Shown: positions 11,665 through 24,524, numbered from the stretch's first letter. The stretch is 64,000 bases of DNA from Acanthacorydalis orientalis (GCA_034766995.1 CM068321.1:14882026-14946025), one strand, 5' to 3'. Translations and numbers: made by a program. The notes: generated by a model from the sequence alone, not told the origin.

Positions 11665-12029
11665 TTATTCATAATGTTTTTTCTCAATTTCTTATTTGTT
11701 ATTGTATTTAAATTCATTTAATATTTATTTAATTCTTTTCAAAATTATACTTAAATAACAAATTAATTAATTAATCAGTTCCAACATAAAATTAAAACTG
11801 CTCTTATTTTAATGATATATTGATTAATTGTTTTCAATTAAGATGTTTAATTTCATATTAGAGCACACTTCTATTATATTGGATAACAGAAAATTTAATC
11901 AGTTTTTCTATGCAAAAGCATTTGAATAGTGTATAAATATCTTATTGTTTCTTGCATTTCTTAACGGATGAATAAAACCATGTGTATTTTCTTTGAGGCT
12001 TATTCGCTTTTAAAAAGGAACTACAGATA

Positions 12030-12622
12030 ACCACCATATAACATTGTCGTTAGGTTCCTAAAAATGCCGTGTTATGTGAATTCGTGTTATTCGAAACAAA
12101 GAACTAGTAGGAAAAACAGGGTTAGGTTCCAAAAATTAGCAACACTATACTATTTTCTTTTATGATTGAGAGAAATATGTTTATTGAAATAATCAATAAT
12201 TGATCAAAAGTATTACATATTAATATTATGTAATGTTTTTTTTCTTTATCACTGCTTAACACTATTAAACGAGAGAGTTTTCTTTCTGGCAAAATGTCCT
12301 CATTTTCTGAACTTTCTTCTGAAGCATCTTGACTTCTATGCTCTATTTTTTGCAACAAATCTCTTTCTATTATTTGCTTTTAACTAAGAGATCTTTATAA
12401 ATTTCGTTGTATGGAGCTAATCATTTGTGAAGTTCTCTCTTAAATTTTACGTTTCCCTCAGACGTATTGCATGATTTGAATTTAGAAAATTGAATTCCAA
12501 TTGTTTGGCCAAGTTAATGGCTTTTTAGGGTAACATTTTGAAATACAATGTTTCCATCTGTACTATCGTCCTCTGAATTAATTTGGTTTATCTCAGAAAG
12601 CATTTCCACCAAATTTCCCCAA
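12030..12622 (-). mobile_element. degraded pogo/Tigger-like DNA transposon remnant
   Basis: At 12041-12110 the forward strand carries GTTAGGTTCCTAAAAATG, then words like CCGTGTTATGTGAA and CGTGTTATTCGAAAC; GTTAGGTTCCAAAAAT recurs at 12121. Such repeated 'GGTTCC...CGTTAT..GAA' text resembles the terminal sequence of Tigger/pogo-group elements. Reading the reverse strand from about 12622 gives MNWGNLVEMLSEINQINSED, then several in-frame stops, then an acidic stretch (SQDASEESSENEDILPE) before the terminus-like sequence. That order, an acidic C-terminal tail and then the 3' end, fits the C-terminal part of a transposase. The opposite terminus is not visible, and the DDE core is missing. Confidence 0.45.
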
Positions 12623-12625
12623 TTC

Positions 12626-12646
12626 ATATATATATATATATATATA
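12626..12646. repeat. short (TA)n microsatellite
   Basis: About 20 bp, immediately right of the transposase-like remnant. Confidence 0.85.
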
Positions 12647-13046
12647 CGTAATATATATGGGTATGAAAATTCCAAAATTCATTACACTTACAATAAACAT
12701 GAATATAATCTATGATCGAAGTCTAATCTATAATCTACGATATGAATGTATCACTGGTTTCAGTATATATTCTGTTTACATGTTGTGTATTTAGGTTTTC
12801 GTATGTCAATTGGAAAGTTATTGAGTGCATACATTCGTATTTCATTGACGGTTATGAATGGAATTATAACTTATCATTTACTTTGAGTATAAAAATAAAA
12901 TATTTAATTTTAAAATAATAATTTCATTACTGAAATTTGAATTTAGTGTACACAAAAATAAAGAACATCTTTATTTAGTAATTAGTTATCTTATTTAGTA
13001 TTTTCTGTTGGTATCAAATGTTTTAACGAGCAGAAAATACACATTT
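12647..13046. other. unique AT-rich spacer between the duplicates
   Basis: No counterpart in either duplicate and no recognisable motif. The right terminus of the transposon would be expected here but I cannot find it. Confidence 0.5.
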
Positions 13047-13121
13047 GTATGAACAAAATACATTTGTTAAATTAAATATTAAAGATAAAATAGACTACAG
13101 TTTTTATTAAGTTAATATACA

Positions 13122-13126
<5 letters not shown>

Positions 13127-13172
<46 letters not shown>

Positions 13173-13192
13173 GAGTATATATGTATATATAC
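13127..13192. repeat. (TA)n microsatellite
   Basis: About 45 bp of pure TA, then ACGAGTATATATGTATATATAC. Counterpart of the array at 8708-8806. Confidence 0.95.
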
Positions 13193-14504
13193 AAGTACAT
13201 AAATTCATACATTTGATTATACATTGAATAATAATAATATAAATGATTATATTTAACACATTTTAAAAGAAAAATTCATTAATTAATTATTAATATAAAA
13301 TAAATGTGTATATTTCATATTCAGTACTACAGCGCACGTGTGCTGTACATTAAAATCAAAACATAAACAACGTTCATTTGTTTACTTTTAGAAATTATGA
13401 AGCCTGTGTTTCTATCGTTTCTTCGTTCTTGTTATGATGCTGGTTAATAACAAATTATTTCATTACTATAAAAAAAATTTGTTTGATATAAAATTCTTCT
13501 GCGTTTCTTGAATCAAAAACAAAAAGTAAGTCTTAATGATTTATCATAAATGTAATTTCTAATATTAATAAGCGCACTGCAATAGAAATATGTATAAACG
13601 TTGTATATACGTATTATACAAGTACTTCATGAACTAATGTACATATTTTAACAATAATTATGAAAATATAAATAAGTGGTTCTGTACTGAATACTACTTT
13701 TTAATATTACTTGCATACACTATACATAATGTAGTTTTTAATGACTATATATATATATATATAACTTTTTTTAAGTATGTGATAAATTATTAAAATTACT
13801 TACTATTATTGTAACTATACTATTTTTGCAATTATCATATGCATATATTCTGTGTATTTAATATAATCATATTATTAGATATAAAAATGTTTATATATTG
13901 CGTTATAAATGGTATATGTGTTATATATTTAACTCAAAAAACTAACATTTTATTATTTATTTTTAGAAAATGATATAAATATGTTTCTATGTAAATGACT
14001 GTTAATAGTGCTATAACGTTGTATTTATTACAAGATATATTTTTCGTTTCAGAATATTATGTGTGTTTGTCTATACAAGAGATTTCAATAATGTTTGCGA
14101 TCAGTTTACTATCAGATAATATTAATTGAATTTAGAAAAAATGTATTATTATGCTTTAAATTACAAAATAAAATGACAAAATAAGGTGAGTGTAAATAAT
14201 TTTCATATGTTTTATTTTTTATTGGTTAATTATATGTATAAAATTGTTTTTATTTCAATTGTTTTATCCTAAAATCATATGTATAATTAATTTATTTTCA
14301 GCTATTAAATAATTTATGTATTAATAAAGAAACATATCAAAATGAACTTTGTGTTTTTATTATTGTTTTATTTAATTATTTATGCATTTTTATAAACATG
14401 TATTTTTCTGTTATATTCTATATATGTCCAATATATCGTGATTATGATGATGTATTGTGATTATGTGACTATATTTTATATTGTGATTTTAGTACAGTAT
14501 ACGT

Positions 14505-14534
14505 TATATATATATATATATATATTAATAAATA

Positions 14535-14610
<76 letters not shown>
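14505..14610. repeat. long (TA)n microsatellite
   Basis: About 105 bp with an ATTAATAAATATATATG interruption near 14525. Confidence 0.95.
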
Positions 14611-14612
<2 letters not shown>

Positions 14613-15402
14613 ATCACTGATAAGAAATAAATATCCAAGCAAAGCTTTAAAATAGTAATGGGGATTCACTATATATTGAAACTTTTTTCCAAGTATGAAT
14701 GTATGTGTATATATATATACATGCATACATTATTAATATAAAATAAATAATATGTTTCATTTTATAATAGTGTTAATTTGTGAAATCTGCCGAAATAAAA
14801 AGAGTAACAAGAAAAATAAAATGAAGAACATTATCTGACTGACTACAAATATGTATTATGATTTCATCTATAAATACATTTGCATTGATAGAAGATTGAA
14901 TAATTAGATGTTAAATGCTGCTGAATAATTATATATCGAAATACATTTTGAAATATTTTCACATCAGTTTAAAGGTGGGTTGAAAATTATTGAAAAGCAT
15001 ATATTTTCTATAAATCTAATCACATACTCTTTTTCTATTTAATAATCGTGAACATTGTGAAAAATAAACATATTTAAAAAATAATATTAATTTATTTATT
15101 TTTATAACTTATTTATCTTGCAAGTTTTATGTATTTTTTTTGAAATAGCTGTTTTATAAAGGAGTTTTTTTAGAATTGCGTTAGAATAAAAAAAAATATT
15201 CGAGAAATTTTCTGTTGAAATAATTACTTTTTTGAATATTAACCTCTTATTTCTAAATATTTATTTATTTTTTCTTGTTTAAAGTAAAAATGTTACTATT
15301 TATGGATTTTATCATGCATGCAATGTTATCTTGCATTTAATATGTATGTATTTTTATAATAATTTTTTAACTTGAAACTATTAAAGTGTTCATGAAATAC
15401 AA

Positions 15403-15522
<120 letters not shown>

Positions 15523-15733
15523 AGGAATGCAGTATGTTGTAATGTATAAAAAACGCTTTTCTGGAGTGGAAAAAATGTAAGAAATTGATGTGTGTTCTCA
15601 TTATGTACACATTATGGGTAGTTAGTAACGAGAATTAAAATATACGAGGATAAAAATGTTTTGAATCCAAAAGATGATCAATTTTTAATTTTTAAAAAAT
15701 TATAGGTCAGTAGGTTTTGGATTCCTATTGTTG

Positions 15734-15812
15734 ATATATATATATATATATATATAAATATATGTATATATATATATATATATATATGTACATTTTATAT
15801 GCATATGTACAT

Positions 15813-15870
<58 letters not shown>

Positions 15871-15872
15871 GT
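15734..15872. repeat. (TA)n cluster ending in (TATG)n
   Basis: Two TA arrays separated by GTACATTTTATATGCATATGTACATGG (about 15788-15814) and closed by three ATGT units at 15858-15870. Confidence 0.95.
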
Positions 15873-16257
15873 ATTTTTTAATTTTTTGTTTTAATTTATA
15901 ATTTATTATATTTAAATTTATTTAATATTGATTTAATTATTTTTTAAATTATAAATAAATAACCATTTAATTAATTGATTAATTCCTATATAAGATTAAA
16001 ACTGCCCTAATTTTAATAATATATTGATTAATTGTATTTATGAATAATTTTAATCTCATTAGAGCATACTTCTAACGGCAAAGGAATAATTAAATGAAAA
16101 CGAAAAAGTTGTTGTACCGTTTTCTGAATTGATAGTAGTTATTTTAAAGGTTATCGATTATTTAATACATTAAGAACGTAATAAATTATCAACAAACATT
16201 AATTTATCTTAAAACGAATAAATTGTAATTTGCGTACAAAGAGAACATTTTTACAAA

Positions 16258-16259
<2 letters not shown>

Positions 16260-16291
<32 letters not shown>
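16260..16291. repeat. (TA)n microsatellite
   Basis: About 32 bp of pure TA. Confidence 0.9.
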
Positions 16292-16294
<3 letters not shown>

Positions 16295-16309
16295 TACATA
16301 AATACAAAG

Positions 16310-17050
16310 GTGCGAAAAAACAAAGATTAATGGCACTTTCGAAAATGTTCGATCGTTTTGACCTTTTTAAATAACATTGCTGCACGTACATACGTCGGGA
16401 CCATTATTTAGACGTAAAATAAAGTAGATAATTTCATCCGAACGTAGTAATGAAAGGGAAACATGAATAAAACATACGAACACAAAGCTCCCACTTGTTG
16501 TAATTGTTGTGTTGTGAATTAATTGGGTCAGATTTGAGATAGAGCTGCTCCGACATTCACGTTTGGCGGATTAAGACGTTCCGTATGGAGGATATCGCAC
16601 ATCTTTGGCCTTGACGCCATTGTGCACACATTACTTATGAATATTGTTAGGTGTGGGTTTCGAAACACTATCGTACGTTGTTGAGGTTCATTGCACTAGC
16701 GTATATAATATACTCTCTTTCAATTATATATCCAATTCGAATCGAATTCAACTACAAGATTCCATTTGTCATTCAGCGTATAATTTGTAAAGTGAAGACT
16801 GTGATATCCGGTCACCGGGATAACATTAAAGTTCATGGCTCTATAATGGATCTGTGAGCTTTTAATGTGGACCGTATGTGGCGAAGCCCGTAATCGAGTA
16901 TGACTTAATTACATCATAGGAACGGCAACTTAGTATAAATGAGGATAAGATCGTTTATGCCCTCGATTAAACTTACTCAAACTCAATCAAACTCGGTACA
17001 AGTAGACATCAATTAACATCAGGACGATTCGTTTCGATGTCGTAGTTTGA
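16310..17050. other. less AT-rich block, possible regulatory or promoter region
   Basis: The longest continuous stretch of higher-complexity, CpG-containing sequence in the left third. It has no repeats, and one forward frame is open at 16651-16857 (first residues MWVSKHYRTLLRF; no family recognised, probably chance). It ends in a TATA-like motif. It could be a conserved upstream region of a gene not otherwise visible. Confidence 0.3.
16934..16940 (+). promoter_or_regulatory. TATA-like box
   Basis: TATAAAT lies in non-repetitive, CpG-containing context and is followed about 30 bp later by CCTCGATTAAACTTACTCAA. That position would suit an initiation site with a CT/CAA-rich leader. The first ATG downstream (17037) hits a stop at the third codon, so any transcript would need splicing or be non-coding. 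Confidence 0.2.
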
Positions 17051-19390
17051 ACGTTTATTATTTAGAGTCAAAGAATATACAATATAATTTATTGACCACT
17101 GAATAAAAAAACGCTTATATGTTTTCCGTATCGATAAAAAAATAATATACACATTTTAATTATGCTATACATGCTAAATTTGAAATTCACCAGTTATGAA
17201 AATGTTATATATTATTTAATACGATATATTTGCGATAGGTATTGATGCGGTCCTTTCTGTTTAAAAAAGATATATGATTCATGAATAAAATAATCATTCT
17301 GGCTTTCACATGAAGGTATTTTTTGATTATTTCAATATAGTTTTTTGTATAAATCAATTTTTTTATTAAATATTCTAAAGAAAATAAATAATATTTTATT
17401 TTTAATACAAAATAAATAACGAACAAACTAAAAGATTTTGTTTTAATTTTTTCTTTATAATTTTTTCAATAAATTTATTAATATTAATTTTATTTTTCAT
17501 ACGAACTTCTTTAATATATTTCGAGATGAATAATTTATAAATCGGACGGAACAGTGGAAAGTGGATATTGAATATATTATTTAGATTAAGAAACTGCATT
17601 AAATAGTAAGAAAATTAACTGTTCTTTCCTCAATTTAATATACTTCTTAAAAAGTATAAAATGTAAAGTAAGCTAATAAGTATAAAACGAGACAATTAAT
17701 TGTTTATGAAATTTGTTATATTTGTTTAGATCAAGAATAAATAATTTTTGAATAGTATTATTATTTTTTGAGATAAGTGGACTTTTTAAAGATTTTTTAC
17801 AAAATTCAGTGTAAGAATTTAATTTGTTGAAATACACATTTCTTCTATTAATGTAGTATTCGTTCATTGAAAATTCAGATAATGAATTAATTGTTTGATA
17901 TCATTTATTAATACAGTTAAATGTTTCAATACAATTAATTCAATACAAAATGGATGCATAGCAACTTATTTAAATGATTCAGTTTGGATCTAGTCAAATT
18001 TAGCGCTATTTAATTTCATCTATCGTAATTTAGAACAGAACTTATTAACTATTTTAATTCAGAACTTATCGTGCATGTTTCAATTGAATAAAAAAAAGAC
18101 TTAATTTTTATTTTGTATAAAGAGCCATACTGTTTTATTTTAATATACATTTGTTGAGAATGTTGGAATGACACAACGTTATTTGGTCACATTTAACAAA
18201 TTTATTTGAAGTAATTACCTTTTGAATATAAATTGTTGAAAAATATTTGAAGATAGTTTGAAGTGTAAAATAAAGTAGGATCTAAAAGATAACAGTTACA
18301 ATATATACAAATTTATAACTACCAAAATAGAAAGAAATACTTTTCTACAAAAATATTTATTTAGAAAGAAAATATATATTTTTTAAAAGAAACTGAAATA
18401 AACTGATTATCTATAGATAACATTTTTTAATGTACTAGAGTGTTTCAACATTAATTACTTGGAAAAACAAACCATAAATTACAATAAAATCTAATTATAC
18501 TTATATATATATATGTATATATATGCTGCATTAATATCAAATTTCTCTTAACTTTAAAGCACTTTTTGTAAATTTAAAACCATGAAAGTTCAAATGTTAA
18601 TTAAACACTTATTTTTTGATATGAAAATTCTTTAACCATTTTAAATATTTATAATTGTACAAGTTTTAATTCAAATCTAATAAAAAAAATCTATTATAGA
18701 ATCAAATTTTAACTAAAATTATAAGTATAAAGAAATATTAAGATATTTTTTTAAATTGTTTATTCAGATAGATGTATTGGTTAAAAAGATAAACGTATTA
18801 TTGTTAAATAGATGTCATATTAATAAATTATTCCTAATAAATTGTATGAAATAAAACCGTGTAAAATATGTTGTTGTATCAAAGATTTATATTACCTCCA
18901 AAACGAAAATTAATATTTACATATATGTACTTACATATATGTACGTTTATGAACTGCAAGTAGTATATTACTCCATATGTATAGCTGATTATATAAATGA
19001 CAACGGGTTAGTAACGAGTTATTCTCCATATACTGTTTATTTTGCCAGAGTAACGATCAAAGATGATTGAGATTTATAGTAGTTGAGGCTATACAATACA
19101 ATTGCAATGAATATGTCTGTTTGCTTGACACTGCGTTTCGATTTGAACGAGTTTAAGATATTTCAACAGACTGCAAAAATAATTAAATGTGATAGCGAAA
19201 ATTTGAATAATGTTATATTAGATAGTTGCGCGAGATAAATTAATGAAATGATTAGAAAAATAAACATTTAATTTAATAAAATTAAAGATATGATTTTTAA
19301 TTATCAATATAACGTAGATTGTTGACGAAAGAACATGTTCAAATCGTAAGTGGCACAACTGTTATTGAAAATAAACTACAACTTAAAAAT
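17051..19390. other. AT-rich background
   Basis: Several short reverse-strand frames (17205-17867) are K/N/I/F-rich and look compositional. A small TA array sits at 18502-18524. Slightly higher complexity at 19000-19170 shows no motif. Confidence 0.6.
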
Positions 19391-19394
19391 CTAA

Positions 19395-19740
19395 TCCCTT
19401 ATTCGCTTGTAGTGAGAATTATCTTTCTCTATTGACAGGTTTCTTATGCTCCTGTTAGTGATTGAGACTACAATCTTTAAAGTCCCAAAATACTGTTGTA
19501 TAAAATGTACATTATTTTATCTGAAAAAAACATGCTTTTGAATCTCTGCTTTTAAGCGTCTGTCATCCTGTTGAAGCTGATGATAATTGCTTTCATTTCT
19601 TGATTGTAGTTTAGTTCCTCATTCATAGTGAAACACTTTTATTTTATATTGCCTACGACAATACATTGTAAGAAAATCTCGTCTTTCATGTATCCATTCC
19701 TCTACAATAAACCATCTATTTTCTATGATATATTTATATG
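19395..19740 (-). other. possible decayed coding fragment
   Basis: On the reverse strand the segment yields fragments of charged, non-low-complexity peptide in two frames, for example MNEELNYNQEMKAIIISFNR then a stop, and NYHQLQQDDRRLKAEIQKHV. The sequence is less AT-biased than its neighbours. It may be an old transposon or pseudogene piece. No family motif is visible, and the frame changes would need to be assumed. Confidence 0.2.
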
Positions 19741-20489
19741 ATTACGGGTAGAATAATCTAAAAAAGTTATAAACAAAAAGCAGAAATTGAAGTAAATTGA
19801 ATAAATTAAAATTGTTATTTAAAAAGTCACTAGTTGGTTACTAGGAAAAATCGGATAGGATTTTTAAAATCATTAGTAAAATAAATTTAAATAAAGAAAT
19901 AAAATTTCTGTTCGAAATTAATTTTCATTTTTGTGTTAGTAATTTTTCAAAAACACCGAATATGTAACAAGTATAGATTAAAAAGTATGATAAAAATATT
20001 TTTCTTGCGAATTGAAGATATTTTCAGTTTGCAAATTCAAACAAATAAAAGAATAAAGATTTGATGAATGTATTTAGAATTAAAAAAACCTTTTTAAATA
20101 CATCATTGTTTTTAATAATTTGATATTTTAGGAAATATCACAATTTAAATATTAAAATTCACGAATACTGCGTAATATATAAAGATATTTTCAAAATATA
20201 TCCAATTAAAAATAAATATGATTCTAAAATCAGTTCTACTTGAAATTTCATATAGCGTTGCTGTCACAATTTGCACCGAAATTGCTACTGACAATTTACG
20301 TGCACGTTTTGCTCATAACACTTTAGTGAAACACAAGACATGATCAAGTTGATTATTTTAGCTGATGTGTATGAAACCTTACTGTGTTCGATGTAATGGC
20401 TGTATATATGTCAAATGTACATAATGCTATCGTTTTGTCATCTGCTCCTATTATGGTTATTACTAGTAAAGTTATTTTATGTATGAAAC

Positions 20490-20490
<1 letters not shown>
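19741..20490. other. AT-rich background
   Basis: A higher-complexity patch at 20250-20470 has no open frame or repeat. Otherwise nothing. Confidence 0.6.

Positions 20491-20541
<51 letters not shown>
20491..20541. repeat. (TA)n microsatellite
   Basis: About 50 bp of pure TA. Confidence 0.95.
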
Positions 20542-20542
<1 letters not shown>

Positions 20543-21158
20543 CAATGCAAAGTATAAACCAAATTCAGTTTTCAATTTCAATTAATTATTTTTTAATAAT
20601 AGTCAAAATCTTTCTCTAATTATTAAAAATATATTAATCGTAAATAAATAAATTGCAATACTGTTTATTAACAGACATCTGAGTAAAAATTGATACTACT
20701 TTTTATAGTTTTCAAACTTTTAGATTTGTATTTTCTATTTATGTTATCCCACATTTTTATCGAAACTCTATTCAGTTATATTTACATGAAAATGCGAAAT
20801 ATGTTAAAAAATTCATATTTGAAATAATAAACAATTTATTGTAAATATTATTCCATTTTTGAACATTTATATATAAATATATAATGTTTATTTTTGTATT
20901 TTATTATGGCTACAATGGAATAGTTTATAAGGAAATATATGTAGGCGTATATGTAAATAGACTGTTGTTTTGTAATTTATATTTTTACTTCGTTAACAGT
21001 CATACAAATATTGACAGAAACACAATTTTAGTACGTTAAAATCAATATTAGTTATCATCGAACAACTCAATCAAAGCTAAACGGAATGCTATTGACGAAA
21101 TATAAGCACGTTTATTTGAATAATTTTTTTTGTAATTACTGAATAAATTGAGTTATTG

Positions 21159-21159
<1 letters not shown>
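20542..21159. other. AT-rich background
   Basis: No supported feature. Confidence 0.6.

Positions 21160-21211
<52 letters not shown>
21160..21211. repeat. (TA)n microsatellite
   Basis: About 52 bp of pure TA. Confidence 0.95.
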
Positions 21212-21215
<4 letters not shown>

Positions 21216-21459
21216 TTTTTATACTTTTGACCAGTAAAAAATATAGAATAAAAAATTAATTCTAAAGCAAATTTTACACAACTGAATAATTTGTGAAATG
21301 TATTTAATTGAATGATGATATTTTGTAAAATAGATCTTAGGAGAATATTTTATTTTGACCCTTGCTTTTATATTGTTGTTCAATGTAGATGTTTATGTTT
21401 GTAATGAGATTAAGACACACAAATTCAAACATACATACATATACAAACATACATACATA

Positions 21460-21477
21460 TTATATATATATATATAT
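21460..21477. repeat. (CATA)n and short (TA)n
   Basis: Preceded at 21425-21458 by ACATACATACATATACAAACATACATACATA-type repeats, then a short pure TA run. Confidence 0.85.
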
Positions 21478-21593
21478 TTAAAAATTTAAGTGTTATAAAA
21501 TAAAAGTATGTGTGTATTTATAAACAACAAGTGATAAATGTACATTAAACTCGCCATATTTATTTAAATTAAACTGAAATTAAAGTGTTTCTT

Positions 21594-21740
21594 TTGACGT
21601 CGCAAAGTGTCACGTTTTTGTGTTTTGAAAGCCCAGTGTGACACTTTAAAAGGCACTAAACTCGTCTTTATCATGAAACTAGGCAATTATTTTTATCGCG
21701 TTCAAAGGAAAAATGTGCGGCGAGCGATGTTTCTATTTTA
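21594..21740. promoter_or_regulatory. GC-richer island with 10-bp inverted repeat
   Basis: AAAGTGTCAC (21604-21613) and its exact reverse complement GTGACACTTT (21638-21647) face each other across 24 bp. A CRE-like TGACGTC lies just left (about 21596). AGTGTGACA-type half sites resemble T-box or nuclear-receptor sites. The segment to 21740 stays CpG-containing. Function is inferred from motif shape alone. Confidence 0.3.
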
Positions 21741-22788
21741 ATAAAATAAATATAATGTAAAGATTTAGTTGTAACGTTACGAAACGATTATTTTTTTTAA
21801 TATATTGGTTTTTGATTTATCAGAAAACTTATTGATCAGTTTATTTATAATTCGTACAATATTTTTATTTTGTCGAACATAGTCAATAATGACATTAAGT
21901 TTGAAACATGTTTGTATCAAAATTATTAATTTGATATAATCAAGAATGTTAATAATTTCTAAAAAGGTCAGATACCCTTCTTTGTCTAGATACGTTTTCT
22001 CTTTTCGTTACTTGCGATGGTTCAATTATTTGACAATTTAGATAAACGTGATTAGGATAACTGATGTTTAGCAGTATTTAATATTTTTAAGGAAACACGT
22101 CAAAGTTAACAACTAATTTTTAATTTTGTTATATTACAAAAGCGCTTATAGAATTAGTTCTATTAAAAAATCATGTAGGTGTTTTTAATAATAATTTTAT
22201 AATATCGTTTAGTGATTTATTGGTAGTGCATTCTTCCGCAAATTCATTTTTAATTTACCTCAAAAACTATAAATTAAGTTATGATTAAATATTAAATATT
22301 AGATTACTGACCATTTTTAATTTTCATTCAAGCGAATTTAGTTGCAATTCTTCAACGCGTTAAAGTATGAAAAAGTCTTTTTAAAATCATAGATATCATT
22401 TCACGATTAATATTTTTTTTTGATAAATACTCAAATTTTTGAGTACATGAATTCAACAAATAAATAAAACAATTAAAACTATCGCTTTTTATCTATTTAT
22501 GATAAATAAAATCAAATATTAAAATATTTATCTAATAATCTATCTATAAAATTTTACATTTAGATTGAAACTACTATAAAAGACAATTATATCTATTAAA
22601 GAACAATAATTGTGTGTAAACTTTTCATCTGTAATTAATTGATATTTACAAAGTAAGATGGTCGGTCTTTGACATTTGAATGCATTCCATAACATAAGAA
22701 TGAAGAATATCCATTTCTACGAGAATAATTTTGGATAATAGTTAAATGTAAAAACCAAGAATGACACCGTCTATGTAAGTCAGCGCAA

Positions 22789-22791
<3 letters not shown>
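21741..22791. other. AT-rich background
   Basis: No frame, repeat or RNA-like signal found. Confidence 0.6.

Positions 22792-22829
<38 letters not shown>
22792..22829. repeat. (TA)n microsatellite
   Basis: About 38 bp of pure TA. Confidence 0.95.
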
Positions 22830-22834
<5 letters not shown>

Positions 22835-22879
22835 ATAACATATTTTGTACCATTACGTGTTAGTTGAAACAACAGTTGA

Positions 22880-23300
22880 AATAATGGAATATTTCAGCAG
22901 TCAGTCAAAGTAGTGCGCTGCACTGATTCTGACATTCCGTTAAGTGATTCTGACATGTGTGCGTGTGTATTGGCGCAACGTTTTGAGTTCACGATCGCAT
23001 CCCAACACTGATGATATGTTGTTCGCGTTTGCGTTTATTTCTCTATGGTATTCGTACGTGAGAATGTAGGGTAAAAACGTACGTTGCGAAATGAGAATAG
23101 ACCTATATGCATTCAAGTCCGTATCTTCTGGATGTGGTGTGGGGTTATGTACCGCTGTCTAGTGCATAGATTTATAGATTGGTCGTTTGATGTATGAAAT
23201 TGCTTCTTATACATCTTCTTTGATTGGTTGTGCTTCGATTGACGATATTTAAATCTATATTGATGTACTAACCAAGTAGGGATGGAAGACTATTGGATGT
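22880..23300. promoter_or_regulatory. GC-richer, non-repetitive island (candidate regulatory element)
   Basis: About 400 bp with balanced composition and many CpGs. It includes an exact direct repeat TGATTCTGACAT at 22924-22935 and 22945-22956, start-to-start distance 21 bp (about two helical turns), a spacing typical of paired protein-binding sites. No frame is open throughout. A conserved enhancer is plausible but untested. Confidence 0.35.
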
Positions 23301-23334
23301 ATAAGGAAATCTTAAAAATTCTAACACACATTTG

Positions 23335-23386
<52 letters not shown>
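23335..23386. repeat. compound (TA)n-(GA)n microsatellite
   Basis: About 22 bp of TA pass directly into about 30 bp of GA, the only long GA run in the window. Confidence 0.95.
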
Positions 23387-23389
<3 letters not shown>

Positions 23390-23390
<1 letters not shown>

Positions 23391-24475
23391 ATATAAAGAA
23401 TAGGTCTTTGGCAAAAATTAAATTTTAAAAGAAAGATAACATATCTTGTTGCGTGTTTATAATGATGAATATAAACGTTAAATCAATTTATACATTCTAT
23501 GTAGCTGAATTAGAAATACTAGGTATTTTTTAAAGTCGAAATAAAAATATTTAAAATCTATTTCACATTAATTTGAATTATTTTTGATCTTACACATAGA
23601 TTAGTTTTATTATACTAAAATTTATAATAGTTTCGTTCAACATCTCTAGAATGATTTCATTTTTTTTTATTAGCCTTTATTAAATATTTAATAAGAAAAA
23701 AGTGCTATGTAGTATTTTTTTTTGTAACTTCTAATACTTTTAATTAATATGTTTAACGATTTAGAAATGAAAAAAGGATCAATACTTAAATTAATTAATA
23801 AAACTAACTGTAATTATATTTATATCTAAAGAAATACTTTTTTTTAATATAAATCAATCACTTAAATAGTATTATGATTTTTTAAAAATAAAGTCATTAT
23901 AAATAATAAATCTAAGATTCACGTGTATTTATAATTGTTTTACAAATTTATTTAACTCAAATTTAAAGAAATTCTTTCATTTAATTATTTTATCAAATAG
24001 AATAAAGTAAGGAAACAGTTTTATATTGTATTAAATTTTGAAATAGAGTAAAATGAACAATACAAATGTCAGAAATTGTTGAGAAAACGAGTCATTCGTT
24101 TTTCAAATATATGCAATAAAAATAAAGAATAATAAAATACATAATTAAAAAATAATTTATATTATGGAAATTTTTCACATAAAATATATGCAGTATAATG
24201 TTAATCGTGTTAATATGACCGTAATTAAATACTTCATTATGTATGTTTTTAAACCTGTTCTTAATGAAAAATTTATCCATCAGAGTAACTGTGTTAAAAA
24301 GTGTATTTATAAACGTTGTTATCATAATTTAATTTATATTATTGAACCAGTCTAAACAGTACAATTATCTCGTTAGCGTACAAGGTGTTTAATACACTTG
24401 AATATATTGTTAATGTTATAAAATAAATAAAAAGCATTATTTTTTAACAAGCATTTAATAAATTAAAAACAAAAT

Positions 24476-24477
<2 letters not shown>
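23390..24477. other. AT-rich background
   Basis: Overlapping opposite-strand frames at 24092-24355 are mirror-image shadows in AT-rich DNA and are not called. Confidence 0.6.

Positions 24478-24522
<45 letters not shown>
24478..24522. repeat. (TA)n microsatellite
   Basis: About 44 bp of pure TA. Confidence 0.95.

Positions 24523-24524
<2 letters not shown>

Larger units (their letters stand above)
8625..11872 (+). repeat. segmental duplication, copy A
   Basis: Colinear with 13047-16073 in the same orientation. Diagnostic shared blocks: GTATGAACAAAATA (8625/13048), AAACAACGTTCA (about 9170/13370), CATGAACTAATRT (about 9446/13629), CTTTTCTGGAGTGGAAAAAA (about 11425/15556) and GAGCAYACTTCT (11861/16062). 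Divergence is by point changes, by different TA-array lengths, and by two blocks seen only in copy A (about 8806-9015 and about 10325-10500). No frame is conserved between the copies, so the unit looks non-coding. The left edge is blurred by the microsatellite at 8579-8620. Confidence 0.85.

Noticed and set aside
12041..12137. GTTAGGTTCC repeats considered as insect telomeric TTAGG.
   Set aside because: Only two non-tandem copies; the context fits a transposon terminus better.
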